Positions 41,250 through 52,714 are shown, counted from the stretch's first letter. The stretch is DNA of 64,000 nt from Tetradesmus obliquus (GCA_030272155.1 CP126195.1:6307001-6371000), one strand, 5' to 3'. The notes: a model not told the origin generated them from the letters alone. A program made the numbers and translations.

Positions 41250-41535
41250 ACAGGTGCGCATGCTCAAGTCGATTGCGCAGCCGGCAGACTTTGTGGCCTT
41301 CAAGCTGGACATCGACAACTATGCGGCAGAGAACAGCATCCTGTCAAACCTCTCTGGTGACCCTGCTGCTGCTGCCTTGGTGGACGAGTTCTTCCTGGAG
41401 TACCATGTGGATTTCAAACCCATGATTGAGCGGGGCTGGAAAGGCACCGAGGACCCAAACAAGAAGCTGGCGGATGCCTTCAAGCTGTTCCACCAGCTGA
41501 GGCAGAAGGGCTGGCGGGCACACTCCTGGGTGTGA
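39575..41535 (+). CDS. Type II membrane FkbM-like protein (interrupted frame)
   Basis: An N-terminal part (ATG 39575) carries one membrane span (WYQVALAVCAVTLVTVLY) after a short cytosolic tail, as in Golgi type II proteins. The luminal part lies in 39839-40314, 40549-40714 and 41254-41535 with matching phases. It shows AWLGNVTAWQDSFCEVV, EPLAHGLRHPNSLC, a glycine-loop-like YMDLGATRW, and DFVAFKLDIDN with DEFFLEYHVDF. These recall the FkbM-type SAM methyltransferase fold found in uncharacterised plant and algal proteins. An in-frame TAA (39836-39838) separates the anchor from the rest. It could be removed by a short intron ending at the AG at 39849-39850, which would drop SDFE, or it is a nonsense change. 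The function is unknown; a sugar O-methyltransferase is one possibility. Confidence 0.6.
40436..40620 (+). repeat. Acceptor-edge copy in the FkbM-like gene
   Basis: TTGCAG then GAGCTACGCGCAGCG (SYAQRGITMDRLLLWEAVPV, SPPS) at 40549 has an upstream copy at 40439 (SYKARGLDKDRLLLSEEVPF, SPPS), 110 bp away. Both have good acceptors; only the second has a donor in frame. The copies differ at many codons, which suggests an older duplication. Confidence 0.85.
41176..41251 (+). repeat. (CTG)n tract at an acceptor
   Basis: About 25 CTG units, with one GTTG interruption, run up to the GCACAG acceptor of the last exon of the FkbM-like gene (41254). Confidence 0.93.
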
Positions 41536-41875
41536 AAAGCGATTTGGAGTGTGGCGGTGTCTTGCGTGCATGTTGCCGCTTTGCATGATCGTTGTACCAG
41601 ATGAGGCAACGGAGCTGGCGGCCGCACTTCTTGGTGTGATCTGGAGCGGTGCCTGGAGTGTGGCAGTGTGTGGTGTGCATGTTACTGCTTTGCATGATTG
41701 TTGTACCAGCTGGAGCAGAAAGGCTGGCGGGCACACTCCTGCGTGTGAACGTGATTTGAAGTGTGGCGGTTGCTTGCTTGCATCTTGCCACTCAGCGCAA
41801 AGTTTGCATGATCGTTGTACCAGCTGAGGCAACGGGGCTGGCCGCCGCACTTCTGGGTTTGATCTGGAGCGGTGC
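41495..41875 (+). repeat. 3'-terminal coding echo of the FkbM-like gene, four copies
   Basis: The last codons (HQLRQKGWRAHSWV, TGA) recur three times after the stop with a period of about 110 bp, each preceded by ATGATCGTTGTACCAG or a close form. The copies read QMRQRSWRPHFLV, QLEQKGWRAHSCV and QLRQRGWPPHFWV, and each is followed by a TGA. Confidence 0.88.
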
Positions 41876-43218
41876 CTGGAGTGCGGCAGTGGCTGGTGTG
41901 CATGCCGCTGTTACTGATGTTTGACTGTGGCGCATCACGGCTGCGATTGTCAACCAGCTCGATCTGCTGAACGCCACGAGAGCAGCGGAACTGCTGCTAC
42001 TGCGTGTGGGGTAAGGCTGGCGAGCAGCACCCAGCGCTGCAGCAGCAGTGGCACTGTGATGTTGATGCACTACCGTGTGTTGCCAGCTGCACTGGAGCTG
42101 CTGCCCATGCCGACAGTGAACAACTTCTGGATGTAGCTCTGCTACTTTGAGTAGTCAAGGTCATAGAATACGCTTCCTTGCATGGCACGGTGGACAGCGT
42201 GATGTTGGGTTCAGTAGGTGTAAATGTAACTGTAAAAGAATTGTAATTGTAACAGTAAATGTATACCTTGGTTGTATTGTGAAGCTTTGCACTGAAAGCA
42301 GTCGTGCTTCCCAGCTGTGTTAGGGTTATAGACTGCCCACCGTTGCTGGCTGATTTGGTATGGTGACTGGCATGTATTTAAATTGTGCTGCATAGCAGTA
42401 ACAGGGACCCCGGCCATGCAAATGGGTGTGGCCTGCCATTCATCGCCTTTTGTTACATGCTCTAATGAAATTGCATGCTGAAGCGCAGTACTGTTTCCAG
42501 AACACTGTGCGTCAAGTCATGTGCCTAAGTTCTCAACACGGTGCACTCCACCTGCACAGCTAGTGCTCCACACAGTGGCTTAGATGCGCATTGCGTAGGT
42601 GCAGGTGCAGATGCAAGTCAATTGATGTACAACATGCAATTGCTGCTGCGTCTACCCAATTTTGCTGCCTCTCTTCCCCTTGAATGCGGAAAGCACTAAT
42701 ATACAGGAGATCCATGAGCCCAACAGGATGACCTGGCACAAACCTCCTCCCCCTACCTGAAGGCTAACCTGTACACGTGCGGCCGCACCACATACCGGCA
42801 GCTGTTACGATGTGCCTCAGCTGACTCTTGTTGCCTGGAGCATTGTCATCATCATTATGTTACAGCCACAGCCATACATTACATTACATTACATTACATG
42901 CTCCACTCAACGAGGAGTGGGAACCCCAGTCAGGAGCCAACGAGAGGCTCAAAGGGGGAGGAAACATTGAAGAACAACTCATCATCGTCCAAACCGTCAG
43001 ACGAAAACGCAGAAAAAAACTGCGGTCGCAACAGCCTAACAGAAACCTGTCATGGCAGAAGGGGTTGGTCAAAAGCTGAGCTCCAAATGCATGAGGTGCT
43101 GGTGTTGATGGTGAGGTGTCAAATGAGGAAGTGGATGTCGCTGTGTTTGATGTGCACAGCAGCCAGCCTCATCCACGAACATCAACAGCACACTTTTGCA
43201 GTGACCGGTGAAATGATA
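41876..43218. other. Intergenic with a dispersed repeat, no gene seen
   Basis: No coding exon could be supported here. The 42868-42965 repeat is listed separately. The region is A/T-richer than the genes on either side. Confidence 0.4.
42868..42965 (-). mobile_element. 3' end of a non-LTR-type dispersed repeat, copy 2
   Basis: On the minus strand, GAGCCTCTCGTTGGCTCCTG and CCACTCCTCGTTGAGTGGAG run into an (ATGTA)n tail of about five units. This matches 37236-37345 in inverted orientation at roughly 80 percent of positions. The start of the element is not visible. Confidence 0.55.
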
Positions 43219-43226
43219 ACTATGTC

Positions 43227-44278
43227 CATAGTTGCACGAAACGTGGGGTCCGGCTGTTTATGAAACGAAACGAAACGTTTAAAACGTGCGTTCTAAACGC
43301 CTTCAGTGTGAAACGCTGTATCTAAACGGCAGCTCTAGTGGGGCTCAGGCGTTTGAATGCAGAACCCCTCGTTACTCGGCCTAGCGGCCCGTTCAGGTAC
43401 TCAGGGCTCTTCAAAACATTTACTGTATATCTTTGTTGGTATTTGAATACTTGTTGTTCTCCTGTCAGTCACCGATACATGCCAATGCTTGCTGGTGGTC
43501 GCTGCTTTCTTGGTAAGAGACTCAACTGCTGCATTATTAATGTTGCCAGTTTGCTTCTTTGCGTAAACCTTGGGATGAAAGCTCATCCCTGATACGCCGA
43601 GCAGCCCTCCAGCTGCTGTGATGCCTCGCTGCACATGGTCCGTGGACATCAACGCATTCACACGATATCACGATTAATAAGTAGATTACGCACTGGCACC
43701 TCAATTCTTTTTGACTTTGCGAAGAGCTGTCGTGCGACGATCGCCAAGTATGTTCAAGGGTTGGAGCTGTACTGCTGTCAACTAGTCAAGCCTCAGCATC
43801 CACACATAGGACGATGAATCACCGGCGCCCAAACGACACACGGGCAAACGCGCATGCACAAACGTTGCTCCCGTACAATCAAACAGCTGGCATTCAAGCC
43901 AATCTGTATCTGCTTTAATAGAGCGAAATCACACTACCATGCACTTGAACCCTGATGACAACAGCCTAGTCAAACTAACACCTGTCAGTCCTCATGATCC
44001 CTGCAGCACAAAACGTGCTTACCATGCCTTGGCAGCCCTCCAAGCCCGGCAGGCACAGTTCTGGGGTCAATTAATGACTATAAAGACTAGTATTGATCAT
44101 TTACAAACAATTAAAATGCAAAGAATTGATGTAACTGGCCTCTACATGCCTCTAGAGTGCATACTGTGACATGGCGTTTCAGCAGCGTTTCAGCAGCGTT
44201 TCAGTCCAGGCACTGGCGTTTTAAACGCGTTTAGAAACGAAACGTTTCGTTTGAAACGAAACGTTTCGTGCAACTATG
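43227..44278. mobile_element. hAT-type MITE, 1052 bp, with 8-bp target duplication
   Basis: Perfect 17-bp terminal inverted repeats CATAGTTGCACGAAACG stand at both ends, flanked by identical 8-bp direct repeats ACTATGTC (43219-43226 and 44279-44286). An 8-bp target duplication and CA...TG ends are hallmarks of hAT elements. Both subterminal zones are packed with AAACG/CGTTT motifs, as expected of transposase-binding sites. The interior has only short open frames (for example 43939-44169) with no recognisable transposase, so the element is probably non-autonomous. Confidence 0.9.
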
Positions 44279-44286
44279 ACTATGTC

Positions 44287-45131
44287 GACTGTTCAACAAC
44301 AAGAGCACTGACCCGGTGACTCACTACTCAGTTTCTGCATAACTGCAAGAAACACGAATGCCTAGCAGGCAGCTGCTGCCGATGCTTACCAAATCCATAC
44401 AACACACAAGGCCGCCTGAAAACATAGATCTGAACTCCATTTGTTTCAAAAAACGTCACACCAGCAAGTGGACTGCCAGGTCATGGCTACCCAGATCACG
44501 CAGCATTCCAAGCAGCTGAAGCCATACACACACTGCTGGACTACTGGCCTCGCCAGATTGAACTTCAAACAGAGTGCAGCTACAGCGCTGCACAGCGCCT
44601 GCAGCTACAGCTCACTGCCATCTCAATTTCAAGCCACATGTATTGTGTGGCACACAGTGGCAGATGTGCCCACTGCAGGTGGTCATTGCGCCATGTCTTG
44701 CCTTGAGTACTGACTCATGATGCACCAGGATCATGATGCATGATGAAGCAAGGGCAATGCACTACTACTGCAACACACCAGTGTGATGACGCACATTGCA
44801 CACAGTGTAAAAGCGTTTCTGCCCTCCTATCGATGTACTGCTCTAAAGCCTAGCTGATGTCTGCCTGTCGATGCAACGCCACTACAAGTGGCACTTTGCG
44901 TGTGTACAAAACTCTTATATGCAGTAATGTTTGTACATGTGGCAGCATCATGTTGCCTGCGGCAATTTAAGCACTGTCTGCAAGGCACACTAGAGGCAAG
45001 ATGTTTGAGCTTTCCTGCAAATAGACTGCGCCTACGGGCAAGTAGGCACGATCATGTGTTGCAGGATCATGCCATTCCTGCCACATGCTGAGATGCACCT
45101 GCTGCAGGGCTGTCAAATCAACAGCATCACA
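44287..45131. other. Intergenic, no gene seen
   Basis: The 3' flank of the transporter gene. Open frames are short and resemble no family. Confidence 0.4.
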
Positions 45132-46734
45132 CTAGCACGCATCGGCAGCGCGCGCCTTTATCAACCAGCAGTCACTGCTGCCATCATTGGCTGTTTGTGT
45201 ACGGTCTTTCAAGTGCGGGCTGTGTTGCAGCTTTGCCTCAGCAGCTGCACAAACTGGTTGACTAGAGGACGTGTCAGCTACTTTAGAAGCCAGGCCGTCC
45301 AAGCTGTACCATACTATCCCCGCCATGGCACAGAGCAAACCAGCAAACTTCTTCACCGTGAGCTGGTCATGGAAGAACACCATGCCAGCTGTGACGATGA
45401 GCACCGTCTTCAGATGCCCCACAACGTTGAATGTCAATGGCGACGTCACTGCTATGAAAAGGTAGGAGGACAGCGTCACTGCCAGCCCAAGACACGAGCT
45501 GGCCAATATCCAGGCCACTGCTGTAGGTGTGTATTCAAAACCCAAGATGGTGCCAGGTGCAGCCGCTGGGAGGCCGACTGGCTCCAGCATGGGCACCATG
45601 ACTCCCAGCAGCGCCACAGCTGTAGGTATGAGCTGGTGGAGCAACTGATTACCTGCACAGCAGCAATGCGGTGCACCTTCAGAGTGCAGCCACCGCATCT
45701 TTCACACGTTACGTACATGTGATAGCAAATTTGTTGGGTGGCCGTGCTTCTTACTTGCTTGCTTGCTTGCCTGCCATATGTGACATCATAGTATCACTGG
45801 CTGCCGCTGAAGAACAATGCTCAGCTGCAAGGACTTACAGCTACAAGGCGCTGCTACTGTGCAGCACGCATTTAGGTCATACTTTGCCAGGATAATTGCT
45901 CTATTGATCACTCTGTACGTGCTCATCTCAGGGCCTATGCTCCTGCAGGTGACTGCCCAGCCTCTAGAACCATTGCATCACAGCTCACCATTTGCCTCCA
46001 ACTCCTGCTGCTTTGCTCCAGCCCATACCTGGCATAGGGCGCTGCTGAGCACTGCCACAACTGCCACCAGCATTCCCATTGGGTTGCTTGCCACCTGTTT
46101 ATCTGATACTGTTGCAACTGCGATTCCCACCATCAGCAGGGTTACGGCCATCGATTTTTGTCTGCTGACTAGCTTGCCATAAGCCAGGTACTCTATAACC
46201 ACCACAGCTGGTGTAATGCAGATCTTTGAAATCTGGTAAAAACTGCAGCTCCAAGCAGACAAAGGTCGGGGCAAGCAACCACCATCAGTTTTGGCAACCT
46301 ATACTAGCAGCACATCAATACAACATGTGGAGTGCTCTGGTGCGACAGAAGTTCTGCAGCCTGCCTTGTGTTTACTGGCTGTACCTATGCAGGGCATGCA
46401 CGTTGTGCTGGACAGCTGTTACGCCATCACTGTACCTCAGTGTGTTGAGCTGTATGCTCATGTTGTTAAATACTATGTATGCCACGTATGCCACAGCATT
46501 TGGCGCTGTTTTCTCCCAAGGTAAGCGCTTGATGGTGAACATGCCTAGCAGCGCCATAAGCTGCAGCCCTACCGCTGTCATAATGGTGTGCATCCATGTC
46601 AGAGCCACTGGAAAAGCGAAGTGGTATGTATATAGGACCACTTTGTTTGCCACCACGATCAACACAGCACTGAGTATGTTGAGAACACCATAAGTGAAGA
46701 TCTGCGCGGAAGAGTGCATAGCAGCTGCCGTCAT
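45132..46734 (-). CDS. Nucleotide-sugar/triose-phosphate translocator family transporter (SLC35-like)
   Basis: Three exons: 46734-46436, 46242-45989 and 45652-45132. All phases match; 357 residues, the usual size for the family. About ten hydrophobic segments are visible. Family motifs include the N-terminal SAVLIVVANKVVL, FALPVALTW-like FAFPVALTWMHT, FNNMSIQLNT joined across the first intron to SFYQISKICITP, the VGIAVATVSDKQV loop, and the C-terminal NVVGHLKTVLIVTAGMVFF with GIVWYSLDG. This pattern is closest to SLC35E3 and plant UDP-xylose/UDP-rhamnose-type Golgi transporters; plastid phosphate translocators lack this ending and have a transit peptide, absent here. A Golgi location is likely. 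The start could be an upstream in-frame ATG. The gene is divergent from the WecD-WecE fusion, 596 bp away, so a link to that sugar is plausible. Confidence 0.85.
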
Positions 46735-47330
46735 GCTGATACTTGCTGAGCAAAAGTAAGTTGAGAAGTGTTTAAGGCCTGCTGTTGAGCGTGCGTCTAC
46801 GTGAAGCATTGTTTGAGTTGTGTTTGACTGTCATTGTCACGACCTGATATGTACATTAACCCCTTTACGAAGCCGCTATGTACAGCATGTTGAATGCATA
46901 CAAGACGTATTCTCACCTTGATTAAGACACTGTTGATTTCTTCAGCTTGCAGCACTTCCCTCAAGGAAGCACGATTCCAAAATCATATGAGAAACATCCT
47001 CGAAAGCCTTTGATCAACCATTGAAATACTTTCAGGTGTTGCTTGAGAACATATATGTAGGCGATCGCCTCCCGCCGTTCAAGGTCAACGCCCCGCCCCG
47101 CGAAGGGCACCGGTCTCGTTCTTTTCGCCCAGGTGAGCCAATCAGACCATCAACATATCGCAAGTTGGTGTGATGGAGCTGTAATTTGCTGGAAGATTTG
47201 CGGTGTGCACGCATCTTGGCAACGTACTTGCCACTGCACACAGCAAAACAGCTGCTGTACTTTCACAGCTGCTGACACGCAACAGATCCTCTGTAGTGAA
47301 GTTTGGATGTTTGGATGCAGGTGCCTTGCC
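46735..47330. promoter_or_regulatory. Divergent promoter region, transporter and WecD-WecE genes
   Basis: These 596 bp separate two start codons on opposite strands. A GC-rich block (CGCCCCGCCCCGCG, near 47087) and TTCTTTTCGCCCAGGTGAGCC lie closer to the plus gene. The latter contains a possible donor, so a non-coding first exon ending near 47132 is possible. Shared regulation of the two genes would fit their proposed common pathway. Confidence 0.4.
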
Positions 47331-50300
47331 ATGAGTACTCAACGTGCCGTTGTTGAAGGCAACTCAGCTGATGCTGTGGTGGTCCTGCAACGCCGTCATG
47401 GGGCAAAGGCAGCTGCGGAGGGTGAGAAGGCAGCTTTTGATCCAGCAGCGTTCTCATCACAAAGAGGGTCTGTGCCGAGGCAGTGTAGGCTTCAGGATAA
47501 AGCTAGCCATGTGTGCGCCTCAACACACTGCTGATGCGCCTGCACAAAAACTTAAACCGTCCCGCAGGTGGTGTTGCAGACGCTGCTCAGCCTCTATGGA
47601 AGCAGCTGGACTTTGACAGCAAGGTTTTCAAGTTCCCTGTGGCGTCCATCTCCGCCGATGTGACACTGAGTGACATGCAGCCAGTTCTGGAAAAGTGCGC
47701 AGCTAATGGTGTGCACCTTGCCTACTGGGCACCCAATAGCACTCCCACGGGCGGCCTGCCTGAGTGGTTCACAGGCTTTGCGGCAGCAAGCAACGTGCTG
47801 CTGCGCCGCAGCGTCAGCCCTTCTGACATCAAGCCGCAGCCGCCTGCAAGCTTCAGTCTGGCCAGCGTGCCTCTGGGGCCGCCAGCGCGTGCACTGATCG
47901 AGCTGGGCTTCACAGCAGGGCAGCGCTCGCGCTTCCGCGCCGATCCCTCCCTCACGCAGCCCCAGTTTGAGCGGCTGTACACAGCCTGGGTGGAGAACTG
48001 CACGCAGCGCAGGGTGGCGGATGAGGTGCTTGCGGCCTACGAGCTCAGTGATGGCGCGGCAGAGCAGCCGCTGGGCTTCATCACCATCAAGCGCCCGCAA
48101 GGCAGCGACACAGCCTCCATCGGGCTGCTGGCGGTGTCGCCAGCCTGCCAGCGGCGCGGCGTCGGCGCAGCACTGATGCAGTCTGCAGTGGCATGGGCTG
48201 CTGCAGCAGGGGCGCAGCAGCTGGAGGTGGTGACACAAGCGGACAACGCACCTGCGCTGGCATTTTACGCCTTCAGTGGCTTTGAGCAGGTGAGCTGGCT
48301 TTGCAGCTGCCGGCAATAAGGTTCATTGCAATTGCGACCCTGGTGCAGTATGTATGTAGTGACCCTTCCCAGTGGTTTCACCGCAGTGTCAGGCACAACT
48401 GTACTGCGGCAGACACTTGGTTGGCTGCAAACCACACCATGGCAATGTGTCAGCTGTTTGTTGACCAGCTGCAGCCGCAGAACAGCTGCAGATTCTGGCA
48501 TGCGCCTGCTGGCAGGTGCCACAAGATTGATATACATGCCCCATGTTCGCCTGCTGCCCAGCATATGACCCTGCTGCTACTCACCCTGCAACTGCTGTGC
48601 CACTATGACTTACCAGTTCCAGTAAGCACAGTAGTAGGAGTTCTGACAGCAGCACTGTTCTGCCGTTTGCCACTCACGCCTTGACGTCTCATCAGGTGTC
48701 CAGCACCACCACCTACCACATCTGGCTGGAGGTGCAGCAGCGCATCCGCCAGAACGTGCCCTACTTCACAGGCAGTGAGCTGCGCAACCTGTCCTCTGCT
48801 ATGGAGGCGGAGGAAATCCGGAGCTGCGGGCCCTTCTCAACAGACTGCCAGCGCTGGATGGAGCAGCACATGGGCACCGGCACAGTGCTGCTGACCTCTG
48901 CTGGCACCACTGCGCTGGAGCAGGCTGCACTGCTGTGTGACTTCCAGCCAGGAGACGAGGTCATCATGCCTAGCTACACGTTTGTGTCCACTGCCAACGC
49001 CTTTGTGCTGCGCGGCGCAACGCCTGTGTTTGTGGTGAGTGTGTGCTGCAGTTCGCAGGGTTTTACTGCTGCACCTGTGTGTGCAGTAGTTGTCAAAGAT
49101 ATTCGCATGCAATATGCTTTCAGTGAGCGGCTGTGCTGCACAACTGCCCGGCTTACCCTTTGCCTAAATTGATTACTGAACCCTCAGCTGGCCAGTGTAC
49201 TCGTGCAGACAACATGTATTGGCAGCACAAGCTGGTGACAAGTTGAAGACAGTACCTTGGCCCAAGGGGTCAAATTGTGTCCACCCTGCTACTATCCCTG
49301 CCCCATTAGTTCGCTGCACTCCTGAGGATATGTTGTGTTGTTGCTAAGGCGCTGCAAGGGTGTTCTTCTAGCAGCTGTACATTCTCTCAACCGACAGCGA
49401 CCGAAACATCAAGTCGCTTTTAATGCCGTTCACTGCTGCCTGCAGGATGTGCGCGGCGACACCCTCAACATTGACAACAGCACCATAGTGCCGGCTCTGA
49501 GTGAGCGCACACGTGCCATTGTGGTGGTGCACTACGCTGGCGTGGCTGTGGACATGGACCCCATAATGGAGCTGGCCAGGGAGAGAGGCCTGCTGGTGGT
49601 GGAGGACAATGCACATGGCTTCCTATCCACCTACAAAGGCCGGGCCCTGGGCACGATTGGCCACTTTGGCTGCCTGTCCTTCCACTACACCAAGAACATC
49701 ATCTGCGGCGAGGGCGGAGCGCTGCTGGTGAACGACGCTGCCTTCAGGGACCGCGCACACATCACCTGGGAAAAGGGCACCAACCGCTTTGACTTCATCA
49801 ACAAGAAGGTGCGCAGCAGGAACGACTAGATTTTCCTGATCTAGCAGGCAACACAGGCGTGTGAGCATGGCTGATCTGCATGCACTGAAAGGCGCACGCT
49901 GTGTCCAACTTGTTTGCGGTGGGCAGCATTCCTGGGTGATTTCACCGATTAAGTGAGCTTGTTTGAAGCCCTGTTGGCCGCAGATGACCAAGCTGCCACT
50001 CAGATATGCATGCATGCAGCATGCATCCATGCTGCAGCTGACCTTGACCTACATGCAATCCAACAGCTATCATGCCTGCACCATGCACACGTGCTCTGCT
50101 TGCCTGCTTGTCTCGGCCATGCCTTGCTGCATGAAGCTTTGGTTTCAAATAGCTGCTGCCCCTTTGCTCTGCTTGGCTGTGTTGATGCTTTGCTTGTTCT
50201 TGGTTGGTGCGCCGGCCTTGCAAAACTCAGCTGTGTGCTGCTGCCTCACTCCTATCCCTCGCAGGTGGACAAGTATGAGTGGATTGACCTGGGCAGCTCC

Positions 50301-51136
50301 TTTGTGCCGAGTGAGCTGGTGGGAGCCTTCCTGCACTCACAGCTGCTGGAAGCAGAGGCCATCAACGCCAGGCGGCGCAGGGTCAGCAAGGCGTACCATC
50401 AGCTGCTGCAGCCGCTGGAGGCATCAGGGGCCATGCAGCTCATGCCGCTGGATGACGGCACAGGTGTGTGCTTTGCCAGCCGCTGCCAGCTTGCTCGCTT
50501 GCCCACACAGCTGCCTGTATTTCGTGTCGACCATGGTTGACGCAAGTTACAGTTCACCGTTTTGACGTGGATTGCAGTGTCGTGTCGTGTAGTGTAGTAT
50601 ATCGTGGGCCTGCTGCCTGTGTTGGGAACACAACTCAACCATGCCAGCGCCAGCAATGTGCAGTTCCCCTTCTTTCAGCTGTTCAAGCCTGCTCAACGCC
50701 TTCATGTTTAGGAACCTTTCTGTGGGACAGGTTGAGACTGGCAGCCTGCCCTCACCCAGGGCCTTGCTGCAGAGTCGAAGCCTTGAAGTTTCCTGCTGTA
50801 CTTCCTTCTGTGCTTCCAGGCAACGGCCACATTTTCTGGATCATGCTGCCGAGCAAGAGCGCGCGCGACGGCCTTGCCAAAGCCCTGGGTGCTGCCAGCG
50901 TGGAGGTGTACGGGCACTACGTGCCCCTGCACCTGTCGCCAGGGGGCCAAAAGTGGGGCCGTGCAGTGGGTGACATGCAGCACACCGTCGAGGCTGGCGC
51001 TCAGCTGCTGCGGCTGCCGCTGTGGCCACACATGACCTGTGTGCATGTACACCAGGTGGTGAAAGCAGTGTGCCAGCACATGGGAGCCGACTGCCCTTCA
51101 CTCAGTCAGGTGCTGCACCTGTTTGCTGCTTGTTAA
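47331..51136 (+). CDS. Fused WecD/RffC-like acetyltransferase and WecE/RffA-like aminotransferase
   Basis: Six exons: 47331-47421, 47568-48289, 48696-49034, 49446-49808, 50265-50463 and 50820-51136. All phases match; 676 residues. Residues about 45-271 are a GNAT acetyltransferase with the WecD-type N-terminal region (LDFDSKVFKFPV, LRRSVSP) and the acetyl-CoA loop (GLLAVSPACQRRGVGAALM, then NAPALAFYAFSGFEQ). Residues about 272-676 are a DegT/DnrJ/EryC1 PLP enzyme: TSAGTTALEQAALL, DEVIMPSYTFVSTANAF, VEDNAHGF, and the Schiff-base lysine in SFHYTKNI with CGEGGALLV. In Escherichia coli the two activities are separate neighbouring genes, wecD then wecE, making dTDP-4-acetamido-4,6-dideoxygalactose. 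Here they are one protein in the same order. No targeting peptide is seen, so a cytosolic enzyme is expected. It probably derives from a bacterial operon. Exact sugar specificity is not proven by sequence. Confidence 0.9.
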
Positions 51137-51298
51137 GCTATGTGTTGAATGAACCGAGCGTTTATATTCAGTGCAGGCTACGTGGTTAGAGTTGACGTGG
51201 CATAGTTGGTTGTCCACCATACTGGAAGTCAGCCTGGTCACACCATGGAGTTTGGTTTTGTGCTAAACGGGTAGGCATTCTGTGGCAGTTGCATTCAG

Positions 51299-52345
51299 TC
51301 ATCTCTCCAAAACTTCGGTTGCCAATGTTGTACCATTAGCATTGTGATGGTTGCATGATGCATACTCTGGCAAGTTGTCTGAAATGAGCTCATATAGCTG
51401 AAGCCCAACAGCGCAGCTGAGCACGACGCTAATGACACATTGCCTGGGGCTGAACCATGCAGTCACCGCAACTGTCAGATGCCAGTGCACCACTTTCCTG
51501 CTGTGGTTTGCCGCAGCATTTTCAGCTGCACTCCTGTCAATGGCTTTAGTTGGTCACAAGCGGGCTGCTGTTGCTGGGGAGCTTAAGCTGGCGCTGCAGG
51601 GATTGCTGTGTCATGGCTTGCTGGCAGCAACTCTTCACAAACACAAGATAGTTGCTTTGCAGAGTATGCTTGCAGCTCACGTTGCTGCATGCATGTAGAA
51701 TCTTTGTGCTGTAAGATGCAGATCCCTGGCTCAAGAGTCACATGCATGCAGCGGTTTAGGCATGCCTGTTGTAGCAGTTACCTTGAAATATTTGCATCTT
51801 CACTGTGTTCAGCTTGTAGCCATCACAAAGTTCACACATGTGTCCCATGCCTGTCACTGTCGCCATCACCATGCACTGGTCGGACAGGTAGAGGGTGTGG
51901 AGCCCAGGGGCGCCGCCCTTGGCCACACACACCTTCTTAGCCGTAACTTACCCAGGAGTTGCAGAGCTGCCTGGTTAGTCACTGCCTCACTGCACTGGTG
52001 GGACTGATGTTCATGTCCATCCAGGCAAAGCGGTGATGCTGGTGTAACACTCATCAAGCACGTTGCATCAGTCGGACGTCATCACAGCAATTTGGCGTGT
52101 GCAGCTCAACGATGACCAGCATGTATGCAGCACCATGTATGTAAGGTTACTGGTGTGTCTGATTTTGTGACTGTTGTTGATACATGCCAAGGTGGCAACT
52201 GAAAGGAAGGTGATTTTTGCCAGTACCAGCGGCGGTAGCTCCACCACAATTTGAAACAGGCTCAATGCGTTGAATAATGTTGGCAGCAGTTTTGATGCTT
52301 CTGGTTGTGCTGCCTGACCAGCTACTGCTGCAATGCGCACAACAG
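51299..52345 (-). CDS. Possible Cys-rich single-span membrane protein
   Basis: Several minus-strand stretches look coding but could not be joined with confidence: near 52345-52160 (SIKTAANIIQRIEPVSNCGG and KNHLPFSCHLGMYQQQSQ), 51935-51785 (KVCVAKGGAPGLHTLYLSD and QCMVMATVTGMGHMCELCDG), 51700-51570 (LHACSNVSCKHTLQSNYLVF) and 51560-51299 (AIDRSAAENAAANHSRK, a hydrophobic VISVVLSCAVGLQL segment, then a short tail). Together they suggest a secreted or membrane-anchored Cys-rich protein. No start codon or signal peptide could be fixed. The family is unknown. Confidence 0.3.
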
Positions 52346-52714
52346 TAAGCGGCGCCTAATTTTGAGTTGCAGCAGGTGAAGTGGCTGTGGAAGGCAGACA
52401 CCTTGTAACCCTAAAAATCTATGCATAGCTTCAATAGAATTGCACGCTGTGATGTGAACGAGTGCGGTATGCTGCCAGGGGTCACTCCAAGCTGATTATA
52501 AGTAGGCTACTAAGCCGGCACTGGGGAGTCGTACCACCAATTGAGCACAGCTTAGAGTCAACCTCACCAAATCGAAGCTGGCAAGTGGGCTACTGGGCAT
52601 AGACAGCAACCCCAAACACGTCAGAATTGCACAGCAGCAACAGATTTCAGCAATACCACAGCCACCCGTGTAGCTTGCACTCAATGATCAACAGCTGGCC
52701 ATTGGTAATGCGCA

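Noticed and set aside
47740..48000. Reverse-strand open frame across the WecD part
   Set aside because: It is a shadow of the acetyltransferase exon; the plus-strand frame has clear motifs and splice phases.
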